A stretch of 64,000 nucleotides of DNA. Origin: Dipylidium caninum. Taxonomy: Eukaryota > Platyhelminthes > Cestoda > Cyclophyllidea > Dipylidiidae. Where the stretch lies: NCBI GenBank assembly GCA_017562135.1, contig QEYB01000991.1, forward strand, positions 248,001 through 312,000, read 5' to 3'. The notes under the pieces were generated by a model, which was not told the origin of the DNA, ran no database searches, and saw nothing but the letters and a program-made list of their open reading frames with translations. Below, piece by piece: positions 51,101-62,879 of the stretch (position 1 is the stretch's first letter; every line of letters starts with the position of its first letter). The position numbers and the translations under genes were made by a program.

Positions 51101-53259
51101 CGTTTTTTAGGGAATAAAACTGTACAGCAGAATGGTAGGCACCTAGAAAAGCCACTTCTTTTGGGCATGGAAAGCTTAGAGAAGACTTTTTGACGATTTG
51201 GTGAGACATGAAGCCCCAAACACTAACTCGAGTACCGACTTGTCGAGACTGCGAATGACCCACGAGCTCGGACATTTGACGCTTACCAAAGTTAATTTGC
51301 TTAAGTGTACACTAGAGGAGGTTTCAGAACAAAAAAAGGTATTCGAGGCGATGAAAACAATAAATTCCACTGGGAAAAGAAGTACAACAAATTCCCGCCC
51401 ACCCTCTAAGTGATACATTAATTCATAACGCTTGATACCGTCTGGCATAACTGCGTAGAATATGCTTTCAACAGTGCTGACCCGCTACTACTTGTGTGAC
51501 TGTCCTAGATTTTCTGGCAATAAAGGGACAGGGAGCACTAGAGGCAGCTGTCCATGCGGAGCCACTACAGTTGCTATCGATGGTGCTGGTGATGCACCCT
51601 TGGAACAGGATACACAGGGCGGTTTTGCGTGAAGCGATGGAGCAGAGGAGTGTGAGAAGGAGTGAGTATGAGTTGAGAAGTGGTGAGGGGGTTGCAAGGA
51701 TCAGACAATAGCCCTCCCCGATCCCTCCGCCCGCCAGGGAGATAGGAATGAAGGAATAAAACTGAATGTATGCAAAATTAATGCCGATTTTTTGATTCCG
51801 CAGAAGGTATATGAGGGCAGTCGATTCGTCGGTGCCAATATTAAATAAGATTTTAACCAGCCGCCAACACAAAATGCCGGCGTGTCCGCCTTTAATTCTC
51901 AAATCCCTGGAGACATCATTAACTCGCTTTACGGCACTGTCACTTGGTTGCATGCCACATTAAAAAAGACCGGCTAAGCAGTTCTCACTGTATCATAAGT
52001 GACACGCATCACGGAATCGAGAGAAGGCGTTCGGAGAGTTTGCAACTACGAGTGGTGGCCTTCAAAGATGGAATGCGGCAAATTTAAACAGCATCACAAT
52101 TCAAGTTAAGTGCATATGAAATACACGATGCGTGTATGCTTTGTAAACGAAACGAGAGACAGCCAACAGGTTTGAATATGGTGTAAAGTATAAAACTATC
52201 TCTGTTAGGTTACATTTGAGAAGAATTTTTGTCACTAAATTTTGTAAGCAAAAATCTGTTTCCCTCAAGAAAATATATTCTATTTCTAAAATCAGTGATG
52301 TATGTGACTATGGAAAAATAATATACTTCCTGTCCTGCTCTTAAAAATTAACCACTCACAAGAAACCTAATGATTATATTCTAATAGTTTCCTGGTATCT
52401 GATGGCCTCCGGGTCGACTGATTGGATACCGGGCATACGTGGTTTTATGTAAGGCCCAAGTTGTTGCCCGCCGACATGTAGGTGCGCCAAAGGAGCCTGG
52501 ATAAATAGGCGAATTCATAGGCAAAAGGAGGAGCTGTGAGTCATATCCCGATAACATGTGATTTATGACAGTTTTTCTGGAGAAAGCTCAGATTTTAATG
52601 GGCATGAGTTTACTCGCAGTTTGCGTTTAACTGCTTTAAATTATTTATTAAGGGGGCAAATGCACTTCCAAAGCAGCTTGGAGCGGAGTTCAGAGAGGCC
52701 ATCATTTTAAAGGGGAGTGTGGAGGAAAGAGAATAATCCCCCTCGAATGCACCCAGTGTGAATCATCTTTTTATTGAGCAATATGGGGTTGTCAAAGAGT
52801 AACGAATAGTTATTTATAAGGATATTTAAAGACGTTTACCGTCTCAAGGGTTCTTTTCATCCTTATCATAGCTTGCCACTTCGTGGCCACATCAAAATAA
52901 TCCATTTTAAATTATTAAATACATTTATTTCCGACTCACTACATTGACAGTTTAATTTAGGTCGGTCAATAAGAAAGTCCACAACTCACCAGGCTAATGA
53001 GTCCTTTTGAAGTTCTTTTAAAGCTGCGAACGCGGTAGAGATCCCTCTCAAAGCTTTCATCTTCAGCATCGAATGAAGGATCGCATTGGACACATACGAT
53101 GGGAACATTTGGTGGTGCTTGGCTAGAAATACTGCCAGCGTTTGATCCTTTAATTTCAACAGACCCAATGGCCTGACTTTCGCGCATTTCCTGATGCCGT
53201 TGCATGGAGCGGAAACGAAACATCTCGCGGAGCCTTACGGTTTTACTATTCCTTGGCAT
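39182..53259 (-). CDS. RGK-family (Rem/Rad/Gem-type) small GTPase
   Basis: RGK proteins bind the beta subunit of voltage-gated calcium channels and reduce channel activity at the plasma membrane. Exons: 53259-52990, 49266-48879, 47563-47262, 42169-41977, 39492-39182. Phases 0, 1, 0, 1 agree; 1464 nt, 487 residues. Residues 78-94 (FKRTSKGLISL joined to GDSF) match a motif I recall from the N-terminal extension of RGK proteins. G1 is GGPTVGKT at 194-201. Exon 3 carries the VERFVVIEVDG and LMLIDN strands. G4 is LVGNKTDLVRSRQV (NKTD at 371-374), the RGK LVGNKSDLVRSREV signature. G5 is FFEVSAA (about 399). The C terminus lacks a CAAX box and ends in FSAKSCMELQKS, like RGK KSKSCxDL. The ATG at 53259 is the first after an in-frame TAA. 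Introns are 3.7, 1.3, 5.1 and 2.5 kb. Confidence 0.87.
42170..47261. other. RGK intron 3, no gene seen inside
   Basis: The 5.1-kb intron between the exon with the large insert and the G4 exon. It contains one long plus-strand open frame (first ATG near 44632, stop near 45195) that resembles nothing I know and is of a length expected once or so by chance in 64 kb. There is an AT-rich stretch at 45.2-46.4 kb. Confidence 0.5.
49267..52989. other. RGK intron 1
   Basis: A 3.7-kb intron splitting the SKGL...GDSF motif. No independent gene is seen. An in-frame ATG at 49338-49340, with a 29-bp GTAAGC...GCAG gap before exon 2, could serve as an alternative first exon. Confidence 0.5.
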
Positions 53260-56200
53260 TTCGTTGCTTAGGTTATCTTTACATATCTGAGAGTTTGGCT
53301 CAGAGTTGTCGGGATTATGATCTGAATTATTTTAATGCGGTTGTTTATATGGGCTTTCAAGGAGGTGACAACATACGAGTTGGTTGGATTAATTGAGTGC
53401 GTAACCAATCAGAAGATGAGAAGGCGAATTGGCTGGAAGAGCAACCAATCAAATAACTCAGAATACCACAAAATTGGATAAGATGAAGTGCCGAACAATA
53501 GGCAAAAATTACAAATACTTCACCGTTCTATGAAAATTGGCGACAAGAGTAATGATATACTGAAGGAAAAGGTGACTCGACTGCTTGCGATTCCTCGCCT
53601 TTGGGAGCATCTACAGTGTCGAATTATGTGAAAATTGAAGAATCTTTGTGAAGTGCCGGATGCCTCAAGCGTCGTATAATATACAATTAGAAAGTAAGCA
53701 GGAAAATTGTTAAGATGGATAAGCACACTAAGTGCTAGAACAGTGACAAGACCGTAGACGTGTTGGCAAGCGAATTTAACAATTTAGTACGCAATAACTC
53801 ATCGGCGTTTTGGCAATCAACCTCAAAATTATAGCTTGATGCCTTTGATCTTGCATGTTGTCAAAAAGGCGATTTATTATTATTTTTAACGCATTTATGC
53901 GCTGATTTTAGATAAAGTTCAGTGGGCTTCAACCGTGTTGTGTTACTTGATTCCGAAGGGCAGCATTTAAATCCTTTCGATCGGTTTACGGCAATCCCTC
54001 GCTGTTTAAATCACTCCAAATTAAATTAACTTAGTTTTCGGCATGAAAATAAATGTTTAGTTGACAAAAATATCACGATTCCCATTATGTACGTGCCAAT
54101 CGGAAGGTAGCGAGCGCGAAGATCAGTTTTTCAATCCTAATTCTGGTTGCGAAATCACCTTACAAGGACTCTCGAGAGACTAATTAATTAGGTAACAGGA
54201 GGAATGTGCCTTTATAAAAAGTACAAGCTACTACGTCCTTTTCTTCTTCTCCCAGACCCATTCAACTTGACTCGGCGGAACGTTCAAGTGGCGTCAGAAT
54301 CAAAATCAAAATAAGAAGAGATTCGCGGAGAGAGTCGTCTCGACACAAGCAAATTAACTTACGGGGAAGAGAGAATAACTCGGCGAGTGAGAATAATGAG
54401 AGATCGGGCCGGCGGACCACTTTTGCAAATCATCTACCGTCACTTTGTTTAAGCAAAAACGCCCCATCAAAGTTTACTCACCCTTCCATCCTCTGGACGA
54501 TATCAGTGAGGTGAAATGGCACGTCTTTATATTTTGCTTTGAGGAATAGGCTATTTCAGCCGTGTGACATCGTACATTCCGAGGTGATGAGATTGTACGA
54601 GTGGTAGGAGGCTGCTAAGGGTCATTAAGAGCAACTTTTTTCCGCTCCCTTATCATTTTACAGAACTTTTATTTGTCCTTTCCTCAATGACGTGTAGGTG
54701 TTGGGGTAAGAGCCATCCAAGTTGTTAAATTATCCATGCTAAGGGGAGTTAAGCATTTACCCTGAGCCATTTGCAGTGCCCAGGTCGTAATGCACTGAAG
54801 TACAAAATGTCCGAAAAACCACGGTCCCCCGAGTTTTTTTCCCTTGTTTCACAACTGCACCGCCCCTATGGCGTATAGTGAGACACGCATTTCGGCCCGA
54901 TAAATGGAACGGTGGGAATGGAAGAGAGAAAGACTAGAATTAGGGGCAGTAAATAGCTCCTCCTCATTGTCCTTCTTCTCCTCTCGACTGGTAGTTAGCG
55001 AAAAAAATGACTGCACAATTCCAACAATCTCGCGTGATGTGCATCCTCTGCTAAATTGTGGAAATGGATGCCTAAGAGTAAGACAATCCTTCATCACATG
55101 CCTCGAGGAGCTGATTGTTTACGAAAAAAAGGGGATAGCTAACATTACCAAGTCGTTCTCTGTCATGAGAAGTCCGAGGAAGGCGGCATGGCGACAACAC
55201 AGACCGGTGCCTTTCAAGTCAAGTGGAGAATTGCGACCCTGCGAGGGGAGGGAAGGAGTTCCAAATGTCGTAAAAAGGGGAAGAGAAGTTCCATCACTAC
55301 TACTTTCACCACCTTAAATGTACTCTCCGGGATACATGGTCCAAATTTCTGTTTACTTTCTCTATCTCTGTAGGACAATAATGTCTTTTGTTCAAAGTGC
55401 CTTAACTACGTATAAACCTATGCCACTTATGGGTGGAATGTCGTCAGAACTCGAGTCGCATACAGAAAGTCGAATAATCATGGGATCATAAAGCGCGCGT
55501 AACGGGAGATTGACAACGGAATTCTATAGTCGCTCGAGTACTTCTACTCCATTAACTAAACGGGGATTCTTCGAGATGTGTGAGACGAGTTACTCGGTGC
55601 GAGGCGGCAAGTTGCTGGCTGTTCCGCATTAAAAGTTGTGCAAATAAAATTGAACTACTGGGGCAGAAAAGTGAACAGAGGCCCCGATGTAGGCGGCGGT
55701 GGGGGACAAGTATCAGTTTGATGGAGTTGGCGGCAGTGGCAGTGCCGACGCTGGTTCCACACGCGTCCGGACGAATGTGTCGCCTCACTCCGTGGGGTGG
55801 CGTCCAGACAGCGACAATTCAGATGAGGTGGCTTTCCCTGAGGGTCGTGCGCGTGTGTAGAGGCGAACAAAAGTATAACTTTTCCTTCATAACCTAAAAT
55901 ATTTAATCTCGCTCAGAGGAGGTTTTGACTACATTTCAGGAATGGCATTTGACATCAGTTGGTGGAAATTAGTGTTGAATTCCTCAAGCCTTTACGAGAT
56001 GGCTTTGTCTTGGCGTGCCAACTGCACTTTTACCAATGGAGTTACGCCGCTAATCCGCCATCCCAACCACGTAATTGGCGAAAAAATTAGTGAGCGGGTC
56101 GTTTAAATGTGGATGTGCAGCTTACCTATGAGAAATTTTAAACAATGAGGAGGAGAAAGTACGTCGTGTAGGACAAATGTCTCGCAATGGTTTAAGAATA

Positions 56201-58003
56201 TCCAAAAATGGCTCTTTCATTTACCCAAGGAGTATGTCGAGGAGAGAATTTGAATTTGATCCCTTAGGCAAAGGCATCTGAGTTTGTCGAACCCCTTAGA
56301 CAAGGCAAAGTTTGCGCTTTCGCCTGGAATTTCCTACGAGTTCGAAGTTTTAAGCATTTAGTTTAAAAAATATAATGAGTTCCTGCGACAAAACACCCTC
56401 ACGGCGCCCTTGATAAAATCTAACTGACAGAGCACCTATTCACAATGGTGTAGCAAAATGAAAACTAATTCCTTTTTGCGCGTATCCTCATGACAGTACG
56501 CAGTTTCTATTTATCGTCCGAACGTGAAGACGGTAGCTGACGCTCTAAGTGAAACCATGTTCAGCATTTCAGCATTTAAAAGTCGACCCACCACGAATTA
56601 TAGATAGTGAAGAATGAGTTAAATAGACTGCTCCCGCAAAACTTACTTTCCTTTCTCAAAAAAGAAAAGTACTGAACATTTCCATGGGGAGGAAAGGACA
56701 GACTTCGACATATCTTTACATCCATTCGTGATTTCCACTGACAGAGAAAATTTCGGCCTCGGTGGACCGACCATCAGAGACCGAGGAATAATGAAAAATG
56801 ACTTTTAACAAATGTAATGAATGGGGAGGAATTTCCAGTATTCCAGTATTCGGCAAATCTGCTTATTTACCGAGAGTTTTACCTTGGAGACTGTGTGCTT
56901 TAACTTAGCCTCTACTCAGGACACATTAAGTAACAATTTTAGTGGGAAGCGGGGAAGAGTCAATAAAAACGTATTTTTAGGTCTGCAATTTTTCATTTTC
57001 CCCTCATTTAATATTCTTAATTAGTAGGCAAACACGTCTTGCGAAATCCCTCATTCCGCATGGGCACCCTCTCCTTGTTTCCTCTACCAATGACAAATTT
57101 CCATAAGACAGGCTGATCAATGGGGTTCATTTTGCAATTTTGGATATCCCTCCTCCCTCCTTTTGTACACTGAATTCCTCCCTCTTATGTGGCAGTAAAG
57201 CTGAAATAGAATACACACGAAGAGGGAGGAAGAGCAATCGCTTTCTCTCGATAAGTCAGTCTTCAAAGAAGCCAAATCTTGGACCAAATCGAAATAGCTT
57301 AAGGGGTCCACAAGGACTCTTCACCACTCAACCGCCATGATACAGATTCTATGCCTGTTTGTGTTTCAGCTGCGCTGCCTCCTACAGACTGCGCCTCGTC
57401 CTGTACTGGCTGTCAAGACGGGCGGTCGCGGGGCCGCGGCCCACGGGACGCGGGCGACGAAATGTGTCGAGGGTGAAGGAGATAACAAGTGGCTTAGCCT
57501 AGATATTTTGAAATAGTATGTCAGATATGCAGGCATATTACTTCTTCTTGTTTCCCTTTTCTCCTTGTCCCGCAAGTGAAACAAAATAAAGTGATTACTA
57601 TTTATTTACAAGCAGGAGATATTTTAGAATACATTTGGTATCAACATGTCTAGTTTTTGCAGAGAAAATCCTCGGAAGACACTTAAATAAGAATTTTGAA
57701 TAAGCTCATATAAGAACTATAAATATGAAATAACACGAATTTTATTTAAAAGTTCTAATTATTAAACATCAAACTTAAGTAATATGTACGTAACAACTAG
57801 TTGGAGTAATATACCCAAAATGGTCGTCATTGACAATTTCCAGATGGAGAATCGAGTGTGTGATCGCACTTGTCTGCCTGAGAGGAGGACCGGTCGTCAT
57901 GTTAACTTCCATAGTGAGAAAAATAAAACTGCTGCTTTCTCTGCGATTGGTCTGTGTCGTTGCCGACGATTGGCCGCACGACGAACCAATGAGAGACGAA
58001 GGG

Positions 58004-58032
58004 CGAGAGAGAGAGCGAGAGCGTGAGAGAGC
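58004..58032. repeat. (GA)n-rich tract
   Basis: Interrupted GAGA run. Confidence 0.85.
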
Positions 58033-58209
58033 TCCGACTGTTTGGTTGTTGTGAAATAAATCTCCTAGCCTTGCTTCCACTTTGTTGTCTCCTCATTCAC
58101 TCGCTCCCTCTCACCCACTTCCCCTCAGTCTCTGAGTCTTCAATTGCACTCGCATATGCACGCGTTGTTTATGGAGTAACGTGAAACACTGACTGCGTTT
58201 TTTTTTCGT

Positions 58210-58848
58210 TCAACTTTGCTCCGGCAACGGCACCCACAGCAGACTTCGCCCTGCAGTAAACAAGATTTGCCAGAAAGCTAGGAAGAAAGCGATTAAACAA
58301 TATCCTGCGAATGTGACAGGAGCGACCGATGATGGTTGAAGCCTGATGAATTTGTTGCGGTCATGCTTTGGAGCCCTGCGCGACAAAATCTGTGACCCTC
58401 GCGAACGGCACAGGCGAAAATTGAAGGCAGTCTCAACCGCGCCCATTCCTGTTGCAATGTTTCCCATTATATATGAGAGAAAAATTGCAAGCGGAATACT
58501 CAAATATGAGTATGAGGTAATTCGCTCGATTTCAATATAAAGTTCTTATTTACGCATATTAAGGAGGCACCTAGGAGTCCTTCCAATGTGTGCTAAAAAG
58601 ATTGATATCATTAAAGAGAGTTTCATTGACACCCTTTGGATCAAGGCATGAGTTTCTGCCCCTAAGATAGTGCAAGTTGAAGAGTAAAAAAGGGTCAACC
58701 CAAATAAGTCAGTAGGGCGAATATCATTATTGAAAAGCTGTATACTGAACCAAACAAAAGTATCCCATGTGACGCACCATCTGCCGTAATGGTCTACCCC
58801 TCGGAATCCTTTTGACGGCAGAAAAATTCTTTTTTGCCCCAGGTCCAC
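58210..58848 (-). other. Candidate exons of a multi-pass membrane protein
   Basis: Two minus-strand frames lie 42 bp apart. The upper one (58546-58848) has hydrophobic segments TFVWFSIQLF and LFGLTLFYSSTCTILGA. The lower one (58210-58503) has IPLAIFLSYIMGNIATGMGA and TFAGYCLIAFFLAFWQILFT. A donor-like GTAAAT closes the first and an acceptor-like tract opens the second, but the phases do not match in the simplest joining. A GPCR or transporter would fit the hydrophobicity, yet no diagnostic motif is present. Confidence 0.22.
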
Positions 58849-59975
58849 TACTACCCGCCACTATCGCAGACCGCAGTGGGCACTCGCCAACAGGGTAGTC
58901 TGGGCTCTAGTGAGCCCTGGCCCACTAAGCTGCCAAATTTCCCTTTTCTTGCTCTTCATTGTGGGCCGTATGTTCTGCTGCTGTCTAGTCCAATCTCTCT
59001 GGTGAAAACAATGTGTTTGTCGAAGTGTAGAATTCCATTCACTTCTGGCTGTTTATGTGTGGCTGAAGCACTTCCGTGATTATTTACAAAAAGTTTGGAG
59101 AGATATGTGCAATCAAATGGTTTGTAATGACCATAATCCGAAACCCCGGTGACCCCCCCAAATATCAGCCGTTATGAGCATTTGAGTTGCCGGAATGACA
59201 CTATCTCCTCCACAAAATGGTCAGATGTGTTTCATAAGCCTTTATTAGCCGGAGGCAATCAACTTCGAGCAAAGGAGGAGAGTACAACCGTGCGCAAAGT
59301 GTGATGATGCCGCAGTCTGATTGAGCAAATCGTGTTAGACCGGAGCGACGAACGAACCACGAGACCGCTGGCCTTTCGTTCATCCGCGCAGGCGGAAAAG
59401 GCGACTGGGAGGGCATCAGTTGCGCTTCCTGTGGAAGTGCAACTTTATTATTAGCGAACCTCACGAGTATTTTTGGCAGGTGGAGGTAAAGTAGTGTTTG
59501 CCGTGTAAATCCACCATAGGCATGTAACGGCCACCGCATTTTTGGCTAACAATTAAAACGTTGTGAAAAGAAGGTGTCACGTATGCCATCCCCACCGTTA
59601 GGCATTTGAGCACGATCTTAGTGTCAGAAAATGCCTCCTCGTTTTGGATACCCCCTGAGTGAAAGTAAATGCAATTTTTCTTTGGGCAACCCATTTGTAA
59701 TAAATTGAAAATTGAGCACCAAATTTTATGATCATTTGAGCGGATTTACGGGTGGCAGCGAGAAAAGTCGACGAATAAACTCGCGGATTTAGATGTACCG
59801 AGGAGGCAGCACCTCCAGCGCCTCGTCACTCCGGGACTTTGAGCGGGGCTAAATTTTTGTCTAGCCCCACCGTGTTGGCATCGCCTACCTGTCATTTGCG
59901 CATGCTAATCTCTCGTCTCCTCAGCGCACCCACGAAGGAAGACTCCAAACCTTTCCGTTACTTCAAATAACCCAC

Positions 59976-60191
59976 CTTACTCAGATCAGTTTTTTTCAAA
60001 TGTTGCCCTTTTTTACGGGAGAAGAGAAGTGCCTGAAAAAGCGGGCAGATCCCTGTAGTGCCTAATGCATGGTTGGTAAAACGGGGTACGATTAGCACGC
60101 ATGTATACCAAGCAGTCTGAAAAAACCCTGTCACAAGGACTGAAAGGCCGTCGGTCGAACACTCAACGCCGGGCGATTGGACGAGAAGTCG
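59976..60191 (-). other. Candidate 72-codon exon, membrane-like
   Basis: It is flanked by a strong acceptor (ggcttctgtttcag) and a GTGGGT donor and is open in phase 0 throughout. It contains a hydrophobic run SVLVTGFFQTAWYTCVLIVP and a basic end SRKKGQHLKK. It could belong with the frames at 58.2-58.8 kb. No family is recognised. Confidence 0.25.
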
Positions 60192-60369
60192 CTGAAACAG
60201 AAGCCTGACTCTATGGCTCCGCGAGATTAATTTAAGAGCTTTTTTTGTTTCATTTATTAGTTCCTCAAGTAGGTCACGCACTCGAATGCGAGTGGACGTA
60301 AGGTTTGGGGCAAGCGGCCAAAGTGGCCTTTACATGCCCATGCGAAAATCAACGGGATGCCGTCTTTGT

Positions 60370-60400
60370 CACACACACACACGCACCCACACACACACAC
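60370..60400. repeat. (AC)n microsatellite
   Basis: AC run interrupted by gcaccc, the same interruption as next to the run at 105-122. Confidence 0.92.
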
Positions 60401-61959
60401 GACGGCGCTTAACTGACAAGCGGGTTAAAGGGCAACTCTCAACTTGCCCCAAAAGTAGACTAATCAAAATGGAGGTCGTACTTAATTTGACGGACTTAAG
60501 GCCTTTGATGCAGGAAGGAATTTTGGGCCGGTTGCAGTGACACGCCGAGGGTGTGAGTCTCTAATTTTATAAGTGGGCCAATCAAAGTGAACACTCCACT
60601 CACGTCTCATGTTTATCAGAGGGTAAAATCTAACTTTTAAAAGTGAATGTTCGAAGTTTGTATAGTTCTTTGCAACGAGGATAAAACAATTTTTTCTTCC
60701 CCTACAAAAAGAGTAAATTGTTCTGTGACAAAGGCTGGCATGCGTCTTGTAGATAGGCCTCTAAAATCCAACGCGACCATTTTTCTTTTCCTTTATTTCC
60801 CTTACTTCCTCTTGTAATTAAGCCCGCAGTTCCCTAATGTCGTACTTTCGGGTATGCTTCATGCAGTGTTTCCTTTGCGAACAAAATGGAGCAACCACAG
60901 AACAGACAGCTTCTAATTCTAGTTGGTCGGCGACCGGCGTTCAACGTTTTAGTTTTCGTTAGCTCTAAAATAATTCTCACATCGTTCTGATGGACATATG
61001 AAATAGCCACTCGAAGTGAAGATTCAAGGAGGTAGCATTAACAGCCGTTCCACGGTAGGCTTGTCCCTTAAATGGCGATTCAACGACCGGCATTGGTGTG
61101 ACAAACACCTCCGGAGTCAACCCAATAGACACGGCAGTTAAATTCCATTGGTGGACTGTCAACCGCCTTCATGTGAGCCGGGGACGAAATAATTCACCCG
61201 CCTTTCTAATAAAGCCTAATTACAAATTAATTTCCAACATTTATTTGGTCTGCGATAAAGTCTACCCTGTTGCAAAGGAGGCCGTTTTCCTGAGCACTTA
61301 CTAATTTCCCCTCAAAATACAAATAACGTGAGTCTAAGTAGGTTTCATCTTGATTTTCCACTGCCTCGTTAACTCGTGCCTAGTTGGACAGCCCAAAGAC
61401 CGGGTCCTACGGTCGCCAAGTCCTCCACCTCATCCTCCGCGAGTCATTAGAGTCGGGATGTTGCAGTTATTATCATCATCGGGGTGAGAGACAGTCGGCG
61501 TGACGCAAGCACGACTGCCCACCTAGCGGGTGACGCGGCTTCCTCCCTTCCCCAGGCCCTGGTCTCTTCCCACCCTGGTCTCTCATACAACTTCAGCCAT
61601 TACGTGGACAGCCAAAGAGTCTCTCATTGAAATAGTACTAGGAGGCGCACTTTGCCAGCCTATTTAGTCTTTTACGCCTCTGCCCTTTTTCAACCGGCCA
61701 TGTTCGCTCGCGGAGAACACATTAATGCCAGTCAGCTGGCAGAGATTGTTATACGCAAAAAATTACTTGGTCTCCATGCTCCGTCCGGAGATGGCTGGAC
61801 GAGAGACGGCACAGAGTGCTGGGTTAGGTTTAAAAAACAGTAACTTTTGGAGGACACAATTCTCATGCGCCCGATAGGTGGACTCCTTACACCCTCTTCG
61901 ACGTACCTACACCTTGTTGAGGCGTCTTTTCAATCCCATTGTTTGCCTCATGGGTGCCA

Positions 61960-61984
61960 GAGGAGGAGGAGGAGGAGGAGAGGA
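61960..61984. repeat. (GAG)n trinucleotide run
   Basis: About eight GAG/AGG units in sequence with no recognised gene. Confidence 0.92.
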
Positions 61985-62348
61985 GTCAAAGCTCCTAAGG
62001 TAGGATTTTGATCTGCCGTCGCTCGACCGTCTCGTTGCCTTAAAAAGTGCCCGTCCAATTTGGGGAATTTATATTCTCAGCACATAATATTCCATTCCGC
62101 ATTAGCAAGGAGGATGATGAAAATGAGGAAAAATACGTGCTCTAATTTGTAGCATTTGGGAGGATTTGTTGGCAGTCTAGATTACGCAGTGGCCATGCAG
62201 ACATCAGCCAGACTATGACATACTTCATTTAAGGCTTAAGGGGAGTCGGAGGGTGGACGGTGAGTGCCTCTTTGCCCGTAACAAAGGCGATGGGGACTGG
62301 TGAAACCCTCGTGTAATACAACTGCTCGAGACTATTTGGAAAACTCAC

Positions 62349-62444
62349 CGTTTGACAGGATAAAATCACTCCAACAGAGGGGTAGGCAGCGAGTGAGGTT
62401 GAAAATCCTGTCACTTTTGACATGATAATGGGGAAACCGTAATC
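62349..62444 (-). other. Candidate 32-codon internal exon, minus strand
   Basis: It is open in phase 0 between acceptor cacacctcag and donor GTGAGT and begins DYGFPIIMSKVTG. No homology or partner exon was found. Confidence 0.2.
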
Positions 62445-62655
62445 CTGAGGTGTGCAGGAGCTTAGTGCACGGCGTTCTTTGCGAGAATGATTTGCATTGC
62501 CAGTACGAACACACAGACTAGTTGTGTACATTGGGCTTTTAAACGTCCATTTGTGTCAAACGACGGCAAATTCGGTTTAAGGTTGTGTGGAAGCCTCCTT
62601 TATTACAGAATTGCCATAAAGTGGCAAAATTTACGTGGTTCCTTTCATTTTATAG

Positions 62656-62879
62656 GTCATTCAAGGTGAAGGGGACGAGAGCGGCTTTTGTTCTGCTGCA
62701 TTCGCCGAAGCAAATGAGAAGAAAAATCAGAACCAGCATGTTATTCCATGTAAGTCCCAAATGTAAAATTTTTGTGGAAATGCTGCATTTTTGTGAGCTG
62801 GAGAAACCCCCGAGTCCGACATTGGCAACAGCCGCTGCCCTCCCCAGGTCCACCGACCTCATTTGAAGAACCCCAGTAA
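62656..62879 (+). other. Candidate last two exons of an unknown plus-strand gene
   Basis: Exon 62656-62749 sits between a strong acceptor (cctttcattttatag) and GTAAGT. It is open in phase 0 with purine-first codons typical of real exons and begins VIQGEGDESGFCS. It joins in phase 1 across a 98-bp intron to 62848-62879, which ends SFEEPQ-stop. Upstream exons were not found and the family is unknown. Confidence 0.33.

Noticed and set aside
58210..60191. Assignment of the membrane-like frames to a prostanoid-type GPCR
   Set aside because: A loose resemblance to one transmembrane stretch, but no DRY, NPxxY or conserved Cys pattern, and phases do not join. Kept only as an unassigned candidate.
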